Assembly (NCBI GenBank): GCA_030146405.1
Contig: JASLBS010000109.1
Coordinates: 1-30,859, forward strand
Direction of reading: 5' to 3'
Source of the DNA: Arthrobacter sp.
GTDB taxonomy: Bacteria > Actinomycetota > Actinomycetes > Actinomycetales > Micrococcaceae
DNA: 30,859 bases
The notes below the pieces were generated by a model. The model did no database searches and was not told where the DNA came from. It saw nothing but the letters and a program-made list of their open reading frames with translations. Below, one piece after another: positions 8,056 to 15,527 of this stretch (the first letter of the stretch is position 1; every line of letters begins with the position of its first letter). Made by a program: the position numbers and the translations under genes.

Positions 8056-8712
8056 ATGGACGCTGTTGCCCTGACCGGAACCCTGACCGCCTGCGCGGTG
8101 ATCATCGCGACGGTTGCCCTGTCCGCCTGGCGGATCGATGCCGTCTCCCGCCGGGGCGGGGGCGCCGACGACTATTTCTGGGTGGGCTTCGGAGGCGTCG
8201 TCGTGATCGCGGGCGCCGGTGTGCTCGTGGGAGCATCGAGCGGCCTCGGAGCGGTACTCGCGCTCGCGGTCGGCCTGGTCTCCGCCGGTGTGGCGACGGT
8301 GTGGGCATGGCGTCGGCACACCGGGCGGAAGACCCGGGCGGTCGATGCGGCCTGGAACGCGCTGCGGCGTCGCCATGATGCGGCGGTGGAGCGATGGGCG
8401 GACTACGACGTCGATCCCGCCAAGGCGATCGACTATCCGGGGATGCATGATCCCTCGAATCCAGCGGCACAGCCGATCCTCCGCGCGCTCCGTGCGGCAC
8501 GGCTGGAACGGGACGGCGTGGAGCAAACCGCTGACGGCAGGCGGGAGCCCCAGCGCTACACCGATGCGGTGTGTCACCTGGAGCATGCCGTCGACGCCGC
8601 GGAGCAGGTGCTCGGAGTGCAGGGACCGGCGCGCCCTCCGGTGTACGAGCGACGCCGTGTCGACCTCGAATCGTTACCTGCCGGACAGCTCCGCAGAGTC
8701 TCCGGAAGCTAG
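8056..8712 (+). CDS. Hypothetical membrane protein
   Basis: No family recognised. The 218-residue product has three hydrophobic helices (about residues 6-24, 41-60 and 64-84), then a hydrophilic cytoplasmic domain of about 130 residues rich in Arg, Ala and Asp with HDAAVERWADYDVDPAKAIDYPGMHDPSNP. That Asp/Pro segment, ending in an aromatic-rich DYPGMHDP, looks like a conserved structural motif. The start is certain: AAGGAGG lies 7 bases before ATG 8056. The gene stands alone, divergent from the ZIP transporter and 80 bases before the secreted nuclease-like gene. The function cannot be assigned. Confidence 0.8.
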   Translation: MDAVALTGTLTACAVIIATVALSAWRIDAVSRRGGGADDYFWVGFGGVVVIAGAGVLVGASSGLGAVLALAVGLVSAGVATVWAWRRHTGRKTRAVDAAWNALRRRHDAAVERWADYDVDPAKAIDYPGMHDPSNPAAQPILRALRAARLERDGVEQTADGRREPQRYTDAVCHLEHAVDAAEQVLGVQGPARPPVYERRRVDLESLPAGQLRRVSGS

Positions 8713-8792
8713 GGTTAAGTTACCGAAGCGAACAACCGCGGACGCACAACCTTCGAGGTCTGGTCCGCGCCCGGAGTCCCAGGAGGCGAACC

Positions 8793-10064
8793 ATGCGAGT
8801 TACTGCACTGTGCTCGGTCGGCCTGCTGGCCGCCTCGCTCCTGCTCGGTTCTGCGCCGGCGGCGATGGCCGACTCGGCGGAGGATGCCCGGCGGGCCATG
8901 ACGGTGAAGAGCCTCGGCAGTACGCAGGACATCCGCTTCGCCACCTACAACGCGAGTCTCAACCGCAGCGCCGCAGGTCAACTGGTCCGGGACCTCAGCA
9001 CGCCCGATGACGCGCAGGCGCGGGCTGTCGCGGAGATCGTGCAGACCAACCGGCCTGACGTGGTACTCATCAACGAGTTCGACTACTCGCCGGACAACCG
9101 GGCCGCAGACCTGTTCAACAAGAACTACCTGGGCGTCGGCCAGAACGGTAGAGCGGCGCTGAAGTACCCCTACGTGTACACCGCTCCCACCAATACAGGC
9201 GTACCGAGCGGATCCGACCTCAACAAGGACGGCGTGGTCGGCGGCGCCGACGATGCACTCGGGTTCGGCGCGTTCGAGGGCCAGTACGGCATGGTGATCT
9301 ACTCGAAGCATCCCATTCGGACCGAATCGGTGCGCACGTTCCAGGGCTTCCTGTGGCAGGACATGCCAGGAGCCCTCCTGCCGGACAACCCGGCGACGGA
9401 CGAGTCCGGCGACTGGTACACGGAGTCCGAGCTCGCGATCCTTCCGCTGTCCAGTAAATCCCACTGGGATGTGCCGATCAGGGTGGGAGGCAAGACCGTC
9501 CACGTGCTGGCGAGTCACCCCACGCCGCCGGTGTTCGACGGTGCGGAGAATCGCAACGGAAAGCGCAACAGTGACGAGATCAGGTTCTGGTCCGATTACG
9601 TGACCGGGGGATCGACCGCCTCCTACATCTACGACGACGACGGCGCGACGGGTGGCCTCAAGCGCGGTGAGCGCTTCGTGGTGATGGGTGACCAGAACAG
9701 TGACCCGCAGGACGGCGATTCACTGGAGGGTTCGATCGACCAGCTGCTCGGGCACAAGTTGATCCAGGATCCGATGCCTGCCTCGAAGGGCGCGAGCGAG
9801 GCCTCGGCCCTCCAGGGCGGGGTCAACGCCGCCCACCGGGGCAATCCGCAGTACGACACCGCTGACTTCGAGGACCGTTCCTCCGGTAACCTCCGTGTGG
9901 ACTACGTCCTGCCGTCGAGGAATCTGCGGGTGGCGGACTCAGGTGTGTTCTGGCCGCTGGCCGGCACGCCGGGCTCCGAGCTGACCGGCATCTTCCCCTT
10001 CCCCGCCAGCGATCACCGGCTGGTGTTCGTGGACGTCACCCTCGGCGGGTCGCGGCTGCGCTAG
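8793..10064 (+). CDS. Secreted endonuclease/exonuclease/phosphatase-fold protein
   Basis: An exported metal-dependent phosphoesterase; the fold covers DNases, sphingomyelinases and inositol phosphatases, so the substrate is open. The 423-residue product has a Sec signal peptide ending near AMA (residues 24-26). All catalytic positions of the fold are visible: N53 in ATYNASLNR, E95 in INEFDY, H242 in ASHPTPPV, D300 and N302 in MGDQNSDP, D370 in RVDYVLPS, and D407-H408 in ASDHRLVFVD. A 12-residue calcium-loop-like segment, DLNKDGVVGGAD (142-153), is inserted between E95 and H242. ATG 8793 follows AGGAGG. A low-phosphate scavenging role would fit the transporters at 1-5986, but that is speculation. 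Confidence 0.92.
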   Translation: MRVTALCSVGLLAASLLLGSAPAAMADSAEDARRAMTVKSLGSTQDIRFATYNASLNRSAAGQLVRDLSTPDDAQARAVAEIVQTNRPDVVLINEFDYSPDNRAADLFNKNYLGVGQNGRAALKYPYVYTAPTNTGVPSGSDLNKDGVVGGADDALGFGAFEGQYGMVIYSKHPIRTESVRTFQGFLWQDMPGALLPDNPATDESGDWYTESELAILPLSSKSHWDVPIRVGGKTVHVLASHPTPPVFDGAENRNGKRNSDEIRFWSDYVTGGSTASYIYDDDGATGGLKRGERFVVMGDQNSDPQDGDSLEGSIDQLLGHKLIQDPMPASKGASEASALQGGVNAAHRGNPQYDTADFEDRSSGNLRVDYVLPSRNLRVADSGVFWPLAGTPGSELTGIFPFPASDHRLVFVDVTLGGSRLR

Positions 10065-10119
10065 CAGCAGGGCCTGAGGTGCACGCCGGAAAGGGTCTGT
10101 TCGGGGAAATCGTCCTCCG

Positions 10120-10135
10120 GGCCCGGCACCGGGCC
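10120..10135 (+). terminator. Weak hairpin downstream of the secreted phosphoesterase
   Basis: GGCCCG, loop GCAC, CGGGCC: six base pairs without a T tract, 56 bases after the stop. A possible weak terminator. The remaining bases up to the inverted repeat at 10227 show nothing clear. Confidence 0.35.
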
Positions 10136-10226
10136 TGACATGGGCGTGAGCCGACCGGGCGGGGACACCGAACGCTGCTGACGGGGATCTACCGGTGGGA
10201 TCGAGTCCGTGAGGGGGTTAATTGGA

Positions 10227-10275
10227 GCTGGCTCCGAGTTCTGCGTATGGGGGAATCGCAGAAATCGGAGCCAGC
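10227..10275. promoter_or_regulatory. Long inverted-repeat operator upstream of the tandem-HTH gene
   Basis: Two 19-base arms, GCTGGCTCCGAGTTCTGCG (10227-10245) and its complement (10257-10275), match at 18 of 19 positions across an 11-base spacer. The right arm covers the place where a -35 box would stand for the TATACT at 10284. That position suits a binding site of a repressor or activator, most simply the HTH protein encoded next. It could also fold as a DNA or RNA hairpin, but it lies upstream of the presumed transcript start. Confidence 0.75.
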
Positions 10276-10283
10276 AATCCCAG

Positions 10284-10289
10284 TATACT
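10284..10289 (+). promoter_or_regulatory. -10 element TATACT of the HTH/seven-TM unit
   Basis: TATACT matches the consensus at five of six positions. No TTGACA-like -35 is present at the right distance; the inverted repeat occupies that place. A transcript would begin near 10296, only about 30 bases before ATG 10327. Confidence 0.6.
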
Positions 10290-10326
10290 TCTACACGAGC
10301 CCGAAATGTCCAATCGAAAGGTGATG

Positions 10327-11061
10327 ATGGCCGTCACAGCGAAGGCCTTCCAGCTGTGGCGTTCCCGAATCGCTCCGGAGGACACGGTGTCCGACCTCTG
10401 CAGGGTCGCGGGTATCAAGCGTTCGACCCTCGCGCAGCAGCTGGTACGGGGCAAGGTGTCGATGCCCACCGTCATCGCGATAGCGCGGGCGTACGGGATG
10501 TCTCCCGTGGAATCCCTGGCGACCTTCGAGGGGTACGAGGATCTTCCCGGCGGCATCAAGGACCCCACGGATGCGGAGCTGGTCAGTCAGGTCTCCCACG
10601 TGGACATCCTGCGTCTGCTGGTCGCACGGAGCGAGGACAGGGAGCGCGCAGGCGCCGATCTGCACCTGGACCTCGCTCCCTTCCCGCACCGTAACTCGGT
10701 GCGGGCCTGGATCGAAGCCGTGGATCCCGGGGACCTCCGCCAGCAACTGGCAGCCAGCACCGGTGTTGCCCGCCAGAATCTTTCCGCCCAGCTCACGGCC
10801 GGCCGTCTGGCGCCCCCGATCGCGATGCAGGCCGCCAGGCTCGCCGGGGTGTCGCTGACCAGTGGCCTGGTGGTGACGGGACTGCTCACCCCGGAGGAGG
10901 GCGGCTGGCCGCAGGACGGCCGTGCGCGCGCCCTGTGCGCCATGTCCGACCTCGACCTCGTCTTCCTCGCGCGTGACCGGTTGGACGTGCTGGGCAAGCA
11001 GATCAGGCGGGCCGAGCTCGACGACGGCAAGGACCGCGCGATGTGGGAGAACCTGGGATGA
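10327..11061 (+). CDS. DNA-binding protein with two tandem helix-turn-helix domains
   Basis: A probable transcription regulator of 244 residues. The N-terminal HTH (about residues 20-70, LCRVAGIKRSTLAQQLVRGK then MPTVIAIARAYGMSP) is of Xre/Cro type. A second copy (about 137-187, LAASTGVARQNLSAQLTAGR then PPIAMQAARLAGVSL) aligns with it without gaps at a constant offset of 117 residues: L24/L141, G29/G146, L35/L152, L39/L156, G42/G159, P47/P164, R54/R171, G57/G174, S59/S176. A charged helical C-terminus follows. The frame opens at 10222, but that start lies in the inverted repeat and before the promoter. ATG 10306 and 10324 are alternatives; 10327 has GAAAGG at good distance. Its TGA overlaps the next ATG. 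Confidence 0.85.
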   Translation: MAVTAKAFQLWRSRIAPEDTVSDLCRVAGIKRSTLAQQLVRGKVSMPTVIAIARAYGMSPVESLATFEGYEDLPGGIKDPTDAELVSQVSHVDILRLLVARSEDRERAGADLHLDLAPFPHRNSVRAWIEAVDPGDLRQQLAASTGVARQNLSAQLTAGRLAPPIAMQAARLAGVSLTSGLVVTGLLTPEEGGWPQDGRARALCAMSDLDLVFLARDRLDVLGKQIRRAELDDGKDRAMWENLG

Positions 11062-11780
11062 CTCCGTTGGTGATCCAGTGGGTGGTGCTCGTGTTGTGTG
11101 CGGTGGGTGCCGTCATCCGGGTCCCCGGTGCGCTGAAGGGCCACGGCCGGACCGTCTTCATGGCTCTCGTCCTGTTGACCATCGCCGTGGGCCTGTCCAT
11201 CGAGCCGATCTATCAGGCCGTGGACGCCATCATCGGTGGCAGTAACGCTGCCAACCTGGTGCTGCGCCTGGTGCTCTATGCGGTCTTCATGCTTCTGGGC
11301 ATGCGCGTGGCGGCGGCTCTCGGCTCATTCCTCGCGCGCCGCCTGATCACCGGCCCGGTGGGCCTGGTGATTCTGGGGATGACCGTGGCTGCCACCCTGT
11401 ACCTCTTCCTGATCAGCGACCTGCCCTTCAGCTCGGCGGGACTCCGGGACTTCGGGGACCAGGACGCGGTGCAGCACTATGCGGCCGTGGGGCGGCTGTA
11501 CCCCGGGTATGTCGCCGCCTGCCTCGTGATCCCCGCGGTCAGATCGGTGTTCGACCTCCGCTCCCGTTCGCTCCACCGGCTCGCCTGCGCGTTCCTCGCC
11601 GCCGGATTCTCGATCGTGGTGGTCTTCGTGGCACTGCGGCTCCTGCCGCTCGACCTCCAGCAGTGGGACATCATCCTCCCCTTCTCCGCGATCCTGCTCA
11701 CGGTGGTGGGTCTGTGCCTGATCTGGTTGAGCCACGCGCTCAGCAGACGCAACCGGGCTCCGTCCAACAAGCTCGCGTAG
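11058..11780 (+). CDS. Seven-helix integral membrane protein coupled to the HTH gene
   Basis: The 240-residue protein is almost wholly membrane-embedded, with seven predicted helices near residues 5-22, 34-50, 64-88, 99-119, 147-163, 175-197 and 205-224 and a short basic C-terminus. The pattern (Arg after helix 1, PIYQAVD after helix 2, then SNAANLVLRLVLYAVFM) resembles the N-terminal half of the actinobacterial MAB_1171c/DUF6545 membrane family, whose genes often accompany Xre-type regulators; this comparison is from memory. The ATG at 11058 overlaps the TGA of the HTH gene (ATGA), so the two are coupled and probably act together. No enzyme motif is visible; sensor, transporter or anchor are all possible. 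Confidence 0.8.
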   Translation: MTPLVIQWVVLVLCAVGAVIRVPGALKGHGRTVFMALVLLTIAVGLSIEPIYQAVDAIIGGSNAANLVLRLVLYAVFMLLGMRVAAALGSFLARRLITGPVGLVILGMTVAATLYLFLISDLPFSSAGLRDFGDQDAVQHYAAVGRLYPGYVAACLVIPAVRSVFDLRSRSLHRLACAFLAAGFSIVVVFVALRLLPLDLQQWDIILPFSAILLTVVGLCLIWLSHALSRRNRAPSNKLA

Positions 11781-12005
11781 TCGGATCCGCGCCGGTCGAG
11801 GTCCCTTGCCCGCGGGTCGATGAGCCCTGCTGCCGATAGTGACGCAATCGTGTCCTGGGGGTGTTCACGATTTCATCATGGTGTGTAAAAATTATGAATA
11901 TGTAACTGCCGCGGACCGTGGGGGGTCAGCGGGGGTTGCCGGCCGGTAGGTGTGTCCATTAGAACGGGTGGACCCACTTACCGGTCCTGATTGCTGGGGA
12001 CACAG
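11781..12005. other. Non-coding stretch between convergent genes with an AT-rich patch
   Basis: No plausible gene. Bases 11881-11907 are strikingly AT-rich (TAAAAATTATGAATATGTAA) for this genome and lie about 35 bases before the hairpin at 11943. A promoter for a small RNA is conceivable: TTCACG near 11865 and TAAAAA about 16 bases on. This is a weak reading. Confidence 0.4.
11943..11984 (+). repeat. Imperfect 16-bp inverted repeat
   Basis: CCGGTAGGTGTGTCCA (11943-11958) and TGGACCCACTTACCGG (11969-11984) pair at 14 of 16 positions plus one possible G-U, around a 10-base loop. It may terminate the seven-TM gene's transcript, 160 bases after the stop, or close a small RNA. No T tract follows. 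Confidence 0.6.
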
Positions 12006-12049
12006 AAGGGGCATCCTCCGCCACGTAGACACGGCGGAGGATGCCCCTT
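12006..12049 (-). terminator. Terminator of the fructose PTS operon
   Basis: A perfect 17-bp stem (12006-12022 with 12033-12049) and a 10-base loop, 11 bases beyond the ptsH stop. There is no T tract, as is usual in this window. Confidence 0.85.
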
Positions 12050-12060
12050 GTTCGTGCGGT

Positions 12061-12339
12061 CTACTCGGCGTCGTGGTCCGTCTCGATGATCCGTGCGAGG
12101 CTCTCCAGCGCGTCCTCGGCGCCTTCCCCCTCGGCCCGCAGGACGATCACGTCTCCGTGGGCGGCACCCAGGCTCATGAGCGAGAGGATGCTGGCCGCAT
12201 CCATGGCTTCCTCTGCGGGATCGCCGTCCCTGGCGATGGTGACCTCGAGCGGCAGTTCACCCGCGGCTTCCGCGAAGATGGACGCCGGGCGGGCGTGCAG
12301 CCCCACGCGGCTCGCAACTGTTGCCTTGCGTTCTGCCAT
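12061..12339 (-). CDS. ptsH: Phosphocarrier protein HPr
   Basis: A cytoplasmic phosphate shuttle that passes phosphate from enzyme I to the sugar-specific IIA domains, here FruA. The 92-residue product carries the active-site His15 in VGLHARPAS and the regulatory-serine region AASILSLMSLGAA, in which S50 corresponds to Ser46 of Gram-positive HPr, so HPr kinase-type control is possible in principle. ATG 12339 is preceded by AAAGGAG at 6 bases; the frame upstream is not coding. It is last in the fruR-fruK-fruA-ptsH cluster, 51 bases after fruA. Enzyme I is not in the window. Confidence 0.96.
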   Translation of the reverse strand: MAERKATVASRVGLHARPASIFAEAAGELPLEVTIARDGDPAEEAMDAASILSLMSLGAAHGDVIVLRAEGEGAEDALESLARIIETDHDAE

Positions 12340-12390
12340 GATGTGCTCCTTTTCGTAGGTGGTTCCCTGTACAGCCAACCGGACCGGGGG

Positions 12391-14505
12391 TCAGGCTGCA
12401 ACCGGCTCGGCGACCGGGGTGTCCTTCTTGCGGGTGGCATAGCGCTTGAGGGCGATCACGGCGAGTGCCGAGATGACCATGCCGACGAGGACGGCGATGA
12501 TGAACATCAGGACGTTCCCGATGGCGAAGAAGACGAAGATCCCACCGTGCGGCGCCTGGGAGGTCACCCCGGTGCCCATGATGATCGCTCCGGTGACGGC
12601 AGAACCGAGCAGGGACGCGGGAATCACGCGGAGCGGATCAGCGGCCGCGAAGGGGATGGCCCCCTCGGAGATGAAAGCAGCTCCGAGCAACCAGGCGGCC
12701 TTGCCGTTCTCCCGCTCGGCGACCGTGAACCGACGGCGGTCGATCGCCGTCGCCAGCGCCATGGCCAGGGGCGGAACCATGCCGGCGGCCATCACGGCCG
12801 CCATGATCTGCAGGGGAGCAGGATTGTCGAGGGAACCCGCGCTGAGGCCGGCGACGGCGAAGGAGTAGGCCACCTTGTTCACGGGCCCGCCCAGGTCGAC
12901 CGCCATCATGAGTCCGAGGATGACGCCGAGTCCCACGGCCGCGGTGCCGGTCAGGCCGGACAGCCAGTCGTTCAGGCCGTTCGTCAGTGCAGCGATCGGA
13001 CCACCGAGGACGAGGAACATGAGCCCCGACGCGACGATCGAGGCGAGGAGCGGGATGATGACCACGGGCATGAGGCTGCGCAGCCACCTCGGAACCGAGA
13101 GGCGTCCGATCATCATGGCCACGTACCCGGCGAGAAGGCCGCCGACGATGCCGCCGAGGAACCCTGCGCCCATGAATCCGGCCACGGACCCTGCCACGAA
13201 ACCGGGAGCGATGCCGGGGCGGTCCGCCAGGGCATACGCGATGTAGCCGGCCAGCGCCGGGATCAGGAAGTTGAGCGACAACTGGCCGATCTTGAAAGCC
13301 ACCGCGCCGAGATAGGTGCTCAACCCCCCGTCGGGCAGATCGGCGAAGCTGTTCTCGAGTGTGATGGCGTCGGCAGTCTCGGTGATGAGGTAACCGCCGA
13401 GCAGGAAGCCGAGGGCCATCAGCAGGCCGCCACCGGCCACGAACGGAATCATGTAGCTCACGCCGGTGAGCAGCGCACGCTTCAACGTACTGCCGATGCT
13501 GTCCCTGCCGCCGTCGTCGTCGGCCTGCTCGCCGCCACCGGTGGTGCCGGCGACCCTGCGTGCGTTGGGGTTCTCCGCGGCGGCGAGCGCCTCCTCCACC
13601 ATCACGCCCGGCTCGTCGATGCCGCGCTTGACCGGCGCGCTGATCACGGGGAGGCCCGCGAAGCGCTGCTTGTCGCGGACGTCCACGTCGACGGCGAAGA
13701 TGACGGCGTCGGCCGCGGCGATGACCGCGGGGTCCAGGGGGGTGGCGCCGGAGGATCCCTGCGTCTCGACCTGGAGATCGATCCCGCGCTCGTTGGCCGC
13801 GGCCACCAGCGAGTCCGCTGCCATGTAGGTGTGCGCGATGCCGGTGGGGCACGCGGTGACGGCGACGAGGCGGCGCACCTTCGTACCCGTGGCGGAGTGC
13901 TCCACGGCGGGCCCGGTGGTGTCCGTACCCTCGCGGGAAGTGCCCAGGGTGTCGGCGGCCTCGCTCGCCCGGGTGCCTGCCGAGGTCCCGGTCGCCGTGC
14001 CCGCTGCGTGGGCTCCCGCTCCCGCCGTCGCGGTGGCTGCTGCTGCGGTGTCCCCGATGCCGAGCGCGCCGTTGACCAGCGCGACGACGTCGGCGGGAGT
14101 CCGTGCGGCGCGCAGCGAGGCGGTGAAGTCCTTCTTGATCAGCGAGCGTGCCAGTTTGGAGAGCAGCTTCAGGTGCTCCTGGTCCGCGCCGTCGGGAGCC
14201 GCGATGAAGAACACGAGGTCAGCGGGGCCGTCCTTGGCCCCGAAGTCCACGGCCGGCGCGAGGCGGGCCATGGCGAGCGTCGCCTCGGTGACCGCCGTCG
14301 AGCGGCAGTGCGGGATCGCGATTCCGCCGGGGACCCCGGTGGACGTCTTCTCCTCCCGGGCGAGGGCGTCGGCGTAGAGGCCGTCCGCCCCCGTTGAACG
14401 TCCCTGCGCGGCGACCTGCTCCGCGAGATACCGGATCACCGAGGAGCGCTCGGTCCCCAGATCCTGGTCCAGAGACACGAGCTCCGGAGTGATGAGATCG
14501 GACAT
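12391..14505 (-). CDS. fruA: Fructose-specific PTS enzyme IIABC
   Basis: Takes up fructose and phosphorylates it to fructose 1-phosphate. The 704-residue protein has domain order IIA-IIB-IIC. IIA (about 1-148) has the phosphorylated His66 in GGIAIPHCRS. A low-complexity Ala/Thr/Gly linker follows (about 150-205). IIB (about 208-310) has Cys219 in AVTACPTGIAHTYMAA, the fructose-type active site. IIC (about 336-690) has eight to ten membrane helices, beginning LLTGVSYMIPFVAGGG. ATG 14505 is preceded by AGGAGG and shares one base with the fruK stop (TGATG). Paired with FruK it gives fructose 1,6-bisphosphate for glycolysis. Confidence 0.97.
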   Translation of the reverse strand: MSDLITPELVSLDQDLGTERSSVIRYLAEQVAAQGRSTGADGLYADALAREEKTSTGVPGGIAIPHCRSTAVTEATLAMARLAPAVDFGAKDGPADLVFFIAAPDGADQEHLKLLSKLARSLIKKDFTASLRAARTPADVVALVNGALGIGDTAAAATATAGAGAHAAGTATGTSAGTRASEAADTLGTSREGTDTTGPAVEHSATGTKVRRLVAVTACPTGIAHTYMAADSLVAAANERGIDLQVETQGSSGATPLDPAVIAAADAVIFAVDVDVRDKQRFAGLPVISAPVKRGIDEPGVMVEEALAAAENPNARRVAGTTGGGEQADDDGGRDSIGSTLKRALLTGVSYMIPFVAGGGLLMALGFLLGGYLITETADAITLENSFADLPDGGLSTYLGAVAFKIGQLSLNFLIPALAGYIAYALADRPGIAPGFVAGSVAGFMGAGFLGGIVGGLLAGYVAMMIGRLSVPRWLRSLMPVVIIPLLASIVASGLMFLVLGGPIAALTNGLNDWLSGLTGTAAVGLGVILGLMMAVDLGGPVNKVAYSFAVAGLSAGSLDNPAPLQIMAAVMAAGMVPPLAMALATAIDRRRFTVAERENGKAAWLLGAAFISEGAIPFAAADPLRVIPASLLGSAVTGAIIMGTGVTSQAPHGGIFVFFAIGNVLMFIIAVLVGMVISALAVIALKRYATRKKDTPVAEPVAA

Positions 14506-15527
14506 CAGAATTCCTCCTGTACAGGGGGCCCGGCGTTGGACCCGGTAGTGCTCGGTTCGATCACGGGAAGCGTGACCATGAGGGGAGTGACCACGACGGC
14601 GGCAGGCGTCGTCTGGTCGAGCGACGGAACAGTGGAACCCGGAAGGGCGGCTGCCGCCGATCCGTGGGCAACGGCCTGGCGCAGGCAGTTCTCAGGGAGT
14701 TCTCCTGCGCTGTGCGCCAGCAGGTATCCGGCCAGTGCGGAGTCTCCCGCACCTACCGTCGATCGCGCCACGACCGGCGGATGCACGGCGTGCCATGCCC
14801 CCGCGTTCGTGACGAGCAGGGCGCCCTTGGAACCCAGGGTTGCCAGGACCGCGCCCACCCCGGCGGTGATGAGCACCGCGCAGGCCTTGGCGGCCAGTTC
14901 ATGATCTTCCTCCAGTTCGTCCCCGACCCCGATCCCCGTCAGCTCGCTGAGCTCCTCGGCATTGGGCTTGAGCAGATCCGGTGCGGGAACACCGGCGGCC
15001 GCCTCGATCAGGGGCTCGCCGGAGGAATCGATGGCCACGAGCGGCGCGGAGGCACCGTAGGCGTCGCGGACCGCAGCCGTGACCCTCGAGTAGAAGGTTG
15101 CGGGCACTCCCGGGGGGAGTGATCCGGCGAGGACCAGCCAGGCGGCGCCGTCGCTCTCGGCCACGACGAGGTCGAGGAGGGCCTCGACCTGCGCTGCCGA
15201 GAGCTCCGGGCCGGGTTCGTTGATCTTCGTGGTGGTGCCGTCCGCCTCCGTGATGGCGGTGTTGGTGCGCAGGCCCGCGCCGATCGGCAGGTTCCGGAAG
15301 TCCACGGCGGCCGTGCGCAGCCCCGCCAGGACGGGGTCGTCGTCGTCGCCCGGCAGGAGCGCCAGTGTGCGCGTACCGGACATGGCGAGGGCCCGGCTCA
15401 CGTTGACGCCCTTGCCCCCGGTTTCCTGGACCACGGTGATGGCGCGCTGGACGGCACCGCGGGTGAGTGGGGCGCCGAGTCCCACCGTGCGGTCGATGCT
15501 CGGATTCGCGGTCAGGGTCAGGATCAC
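14505..15527 (-). CDS. fruK: 1-phosphofructokinase FruK
   Basis: Phosphorylates fructose 1-phosphate, made by FruA, to fructose 1,6-bisphosphate. A PfkB/ribokinase-family protein of 340 residues, slightly long because of a C-terminal tail of about 25 residues. Visible motifs: ILTLTANPSIDRTV at the N-terminus, the substrate-binding GGKGVNVSRAL (about 38-48), LAGSLPPGVP, the KPNAEEL segment, and the ATP/catalytic STVGAGDSALAGYL with the base Asp in GAGD. GTG 15527 overlaps the fruR stop by four bases (GTGA); an upstream extension of the frame is inside fruR. Middle gene of a tightly coupled operon. Confidence 0.96.
   Translation of the reverse strand: MILTLTANPSIDRTVGLGAPLTRGAVQRAITVVQETGGKGVNVSRALAMSGTRTLALLPGDDDDPVLAGLRTAAVDFRNLPIGAGLRTNTAITEADGTTTKINEPGPELSAAQVEALLDLVVAESDGAAWLVLAGSLPPGVPATFYSRVTAAVRDAYGASAPLVAIDSSGEPLIEAAAGVPAPDLLKPNAEELSELTGIGVGDELEEDHELAAKACAVLITAGVGAVLATLGSKGALLVTNAGAWHAVHPPVVARSTVGAGDSALAGYLLAHSAGELPENCLRQAVAHGSAAAALPGSTVPSLDQTTPAAVVVTPLMVTLPVIEPSTTGSNAGPPVQEEF

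Noticed and set aside
10222..10326. N-terminal extension of the HTH gene from the first ATG at 10222
   Set aside because: It would begin inside the inverted repeat and upstream of the TATACT box; residues encoded there reflect the repeat rather than protein.
11950..14397. 815-codon open frame on the plus strand across ptsH and fruA
   Set aside because: It lies antisense to ptsH and fruA, whose motifs are unmistakable; composition is Gly/Asp/His/Arg-rich shadow sequence.
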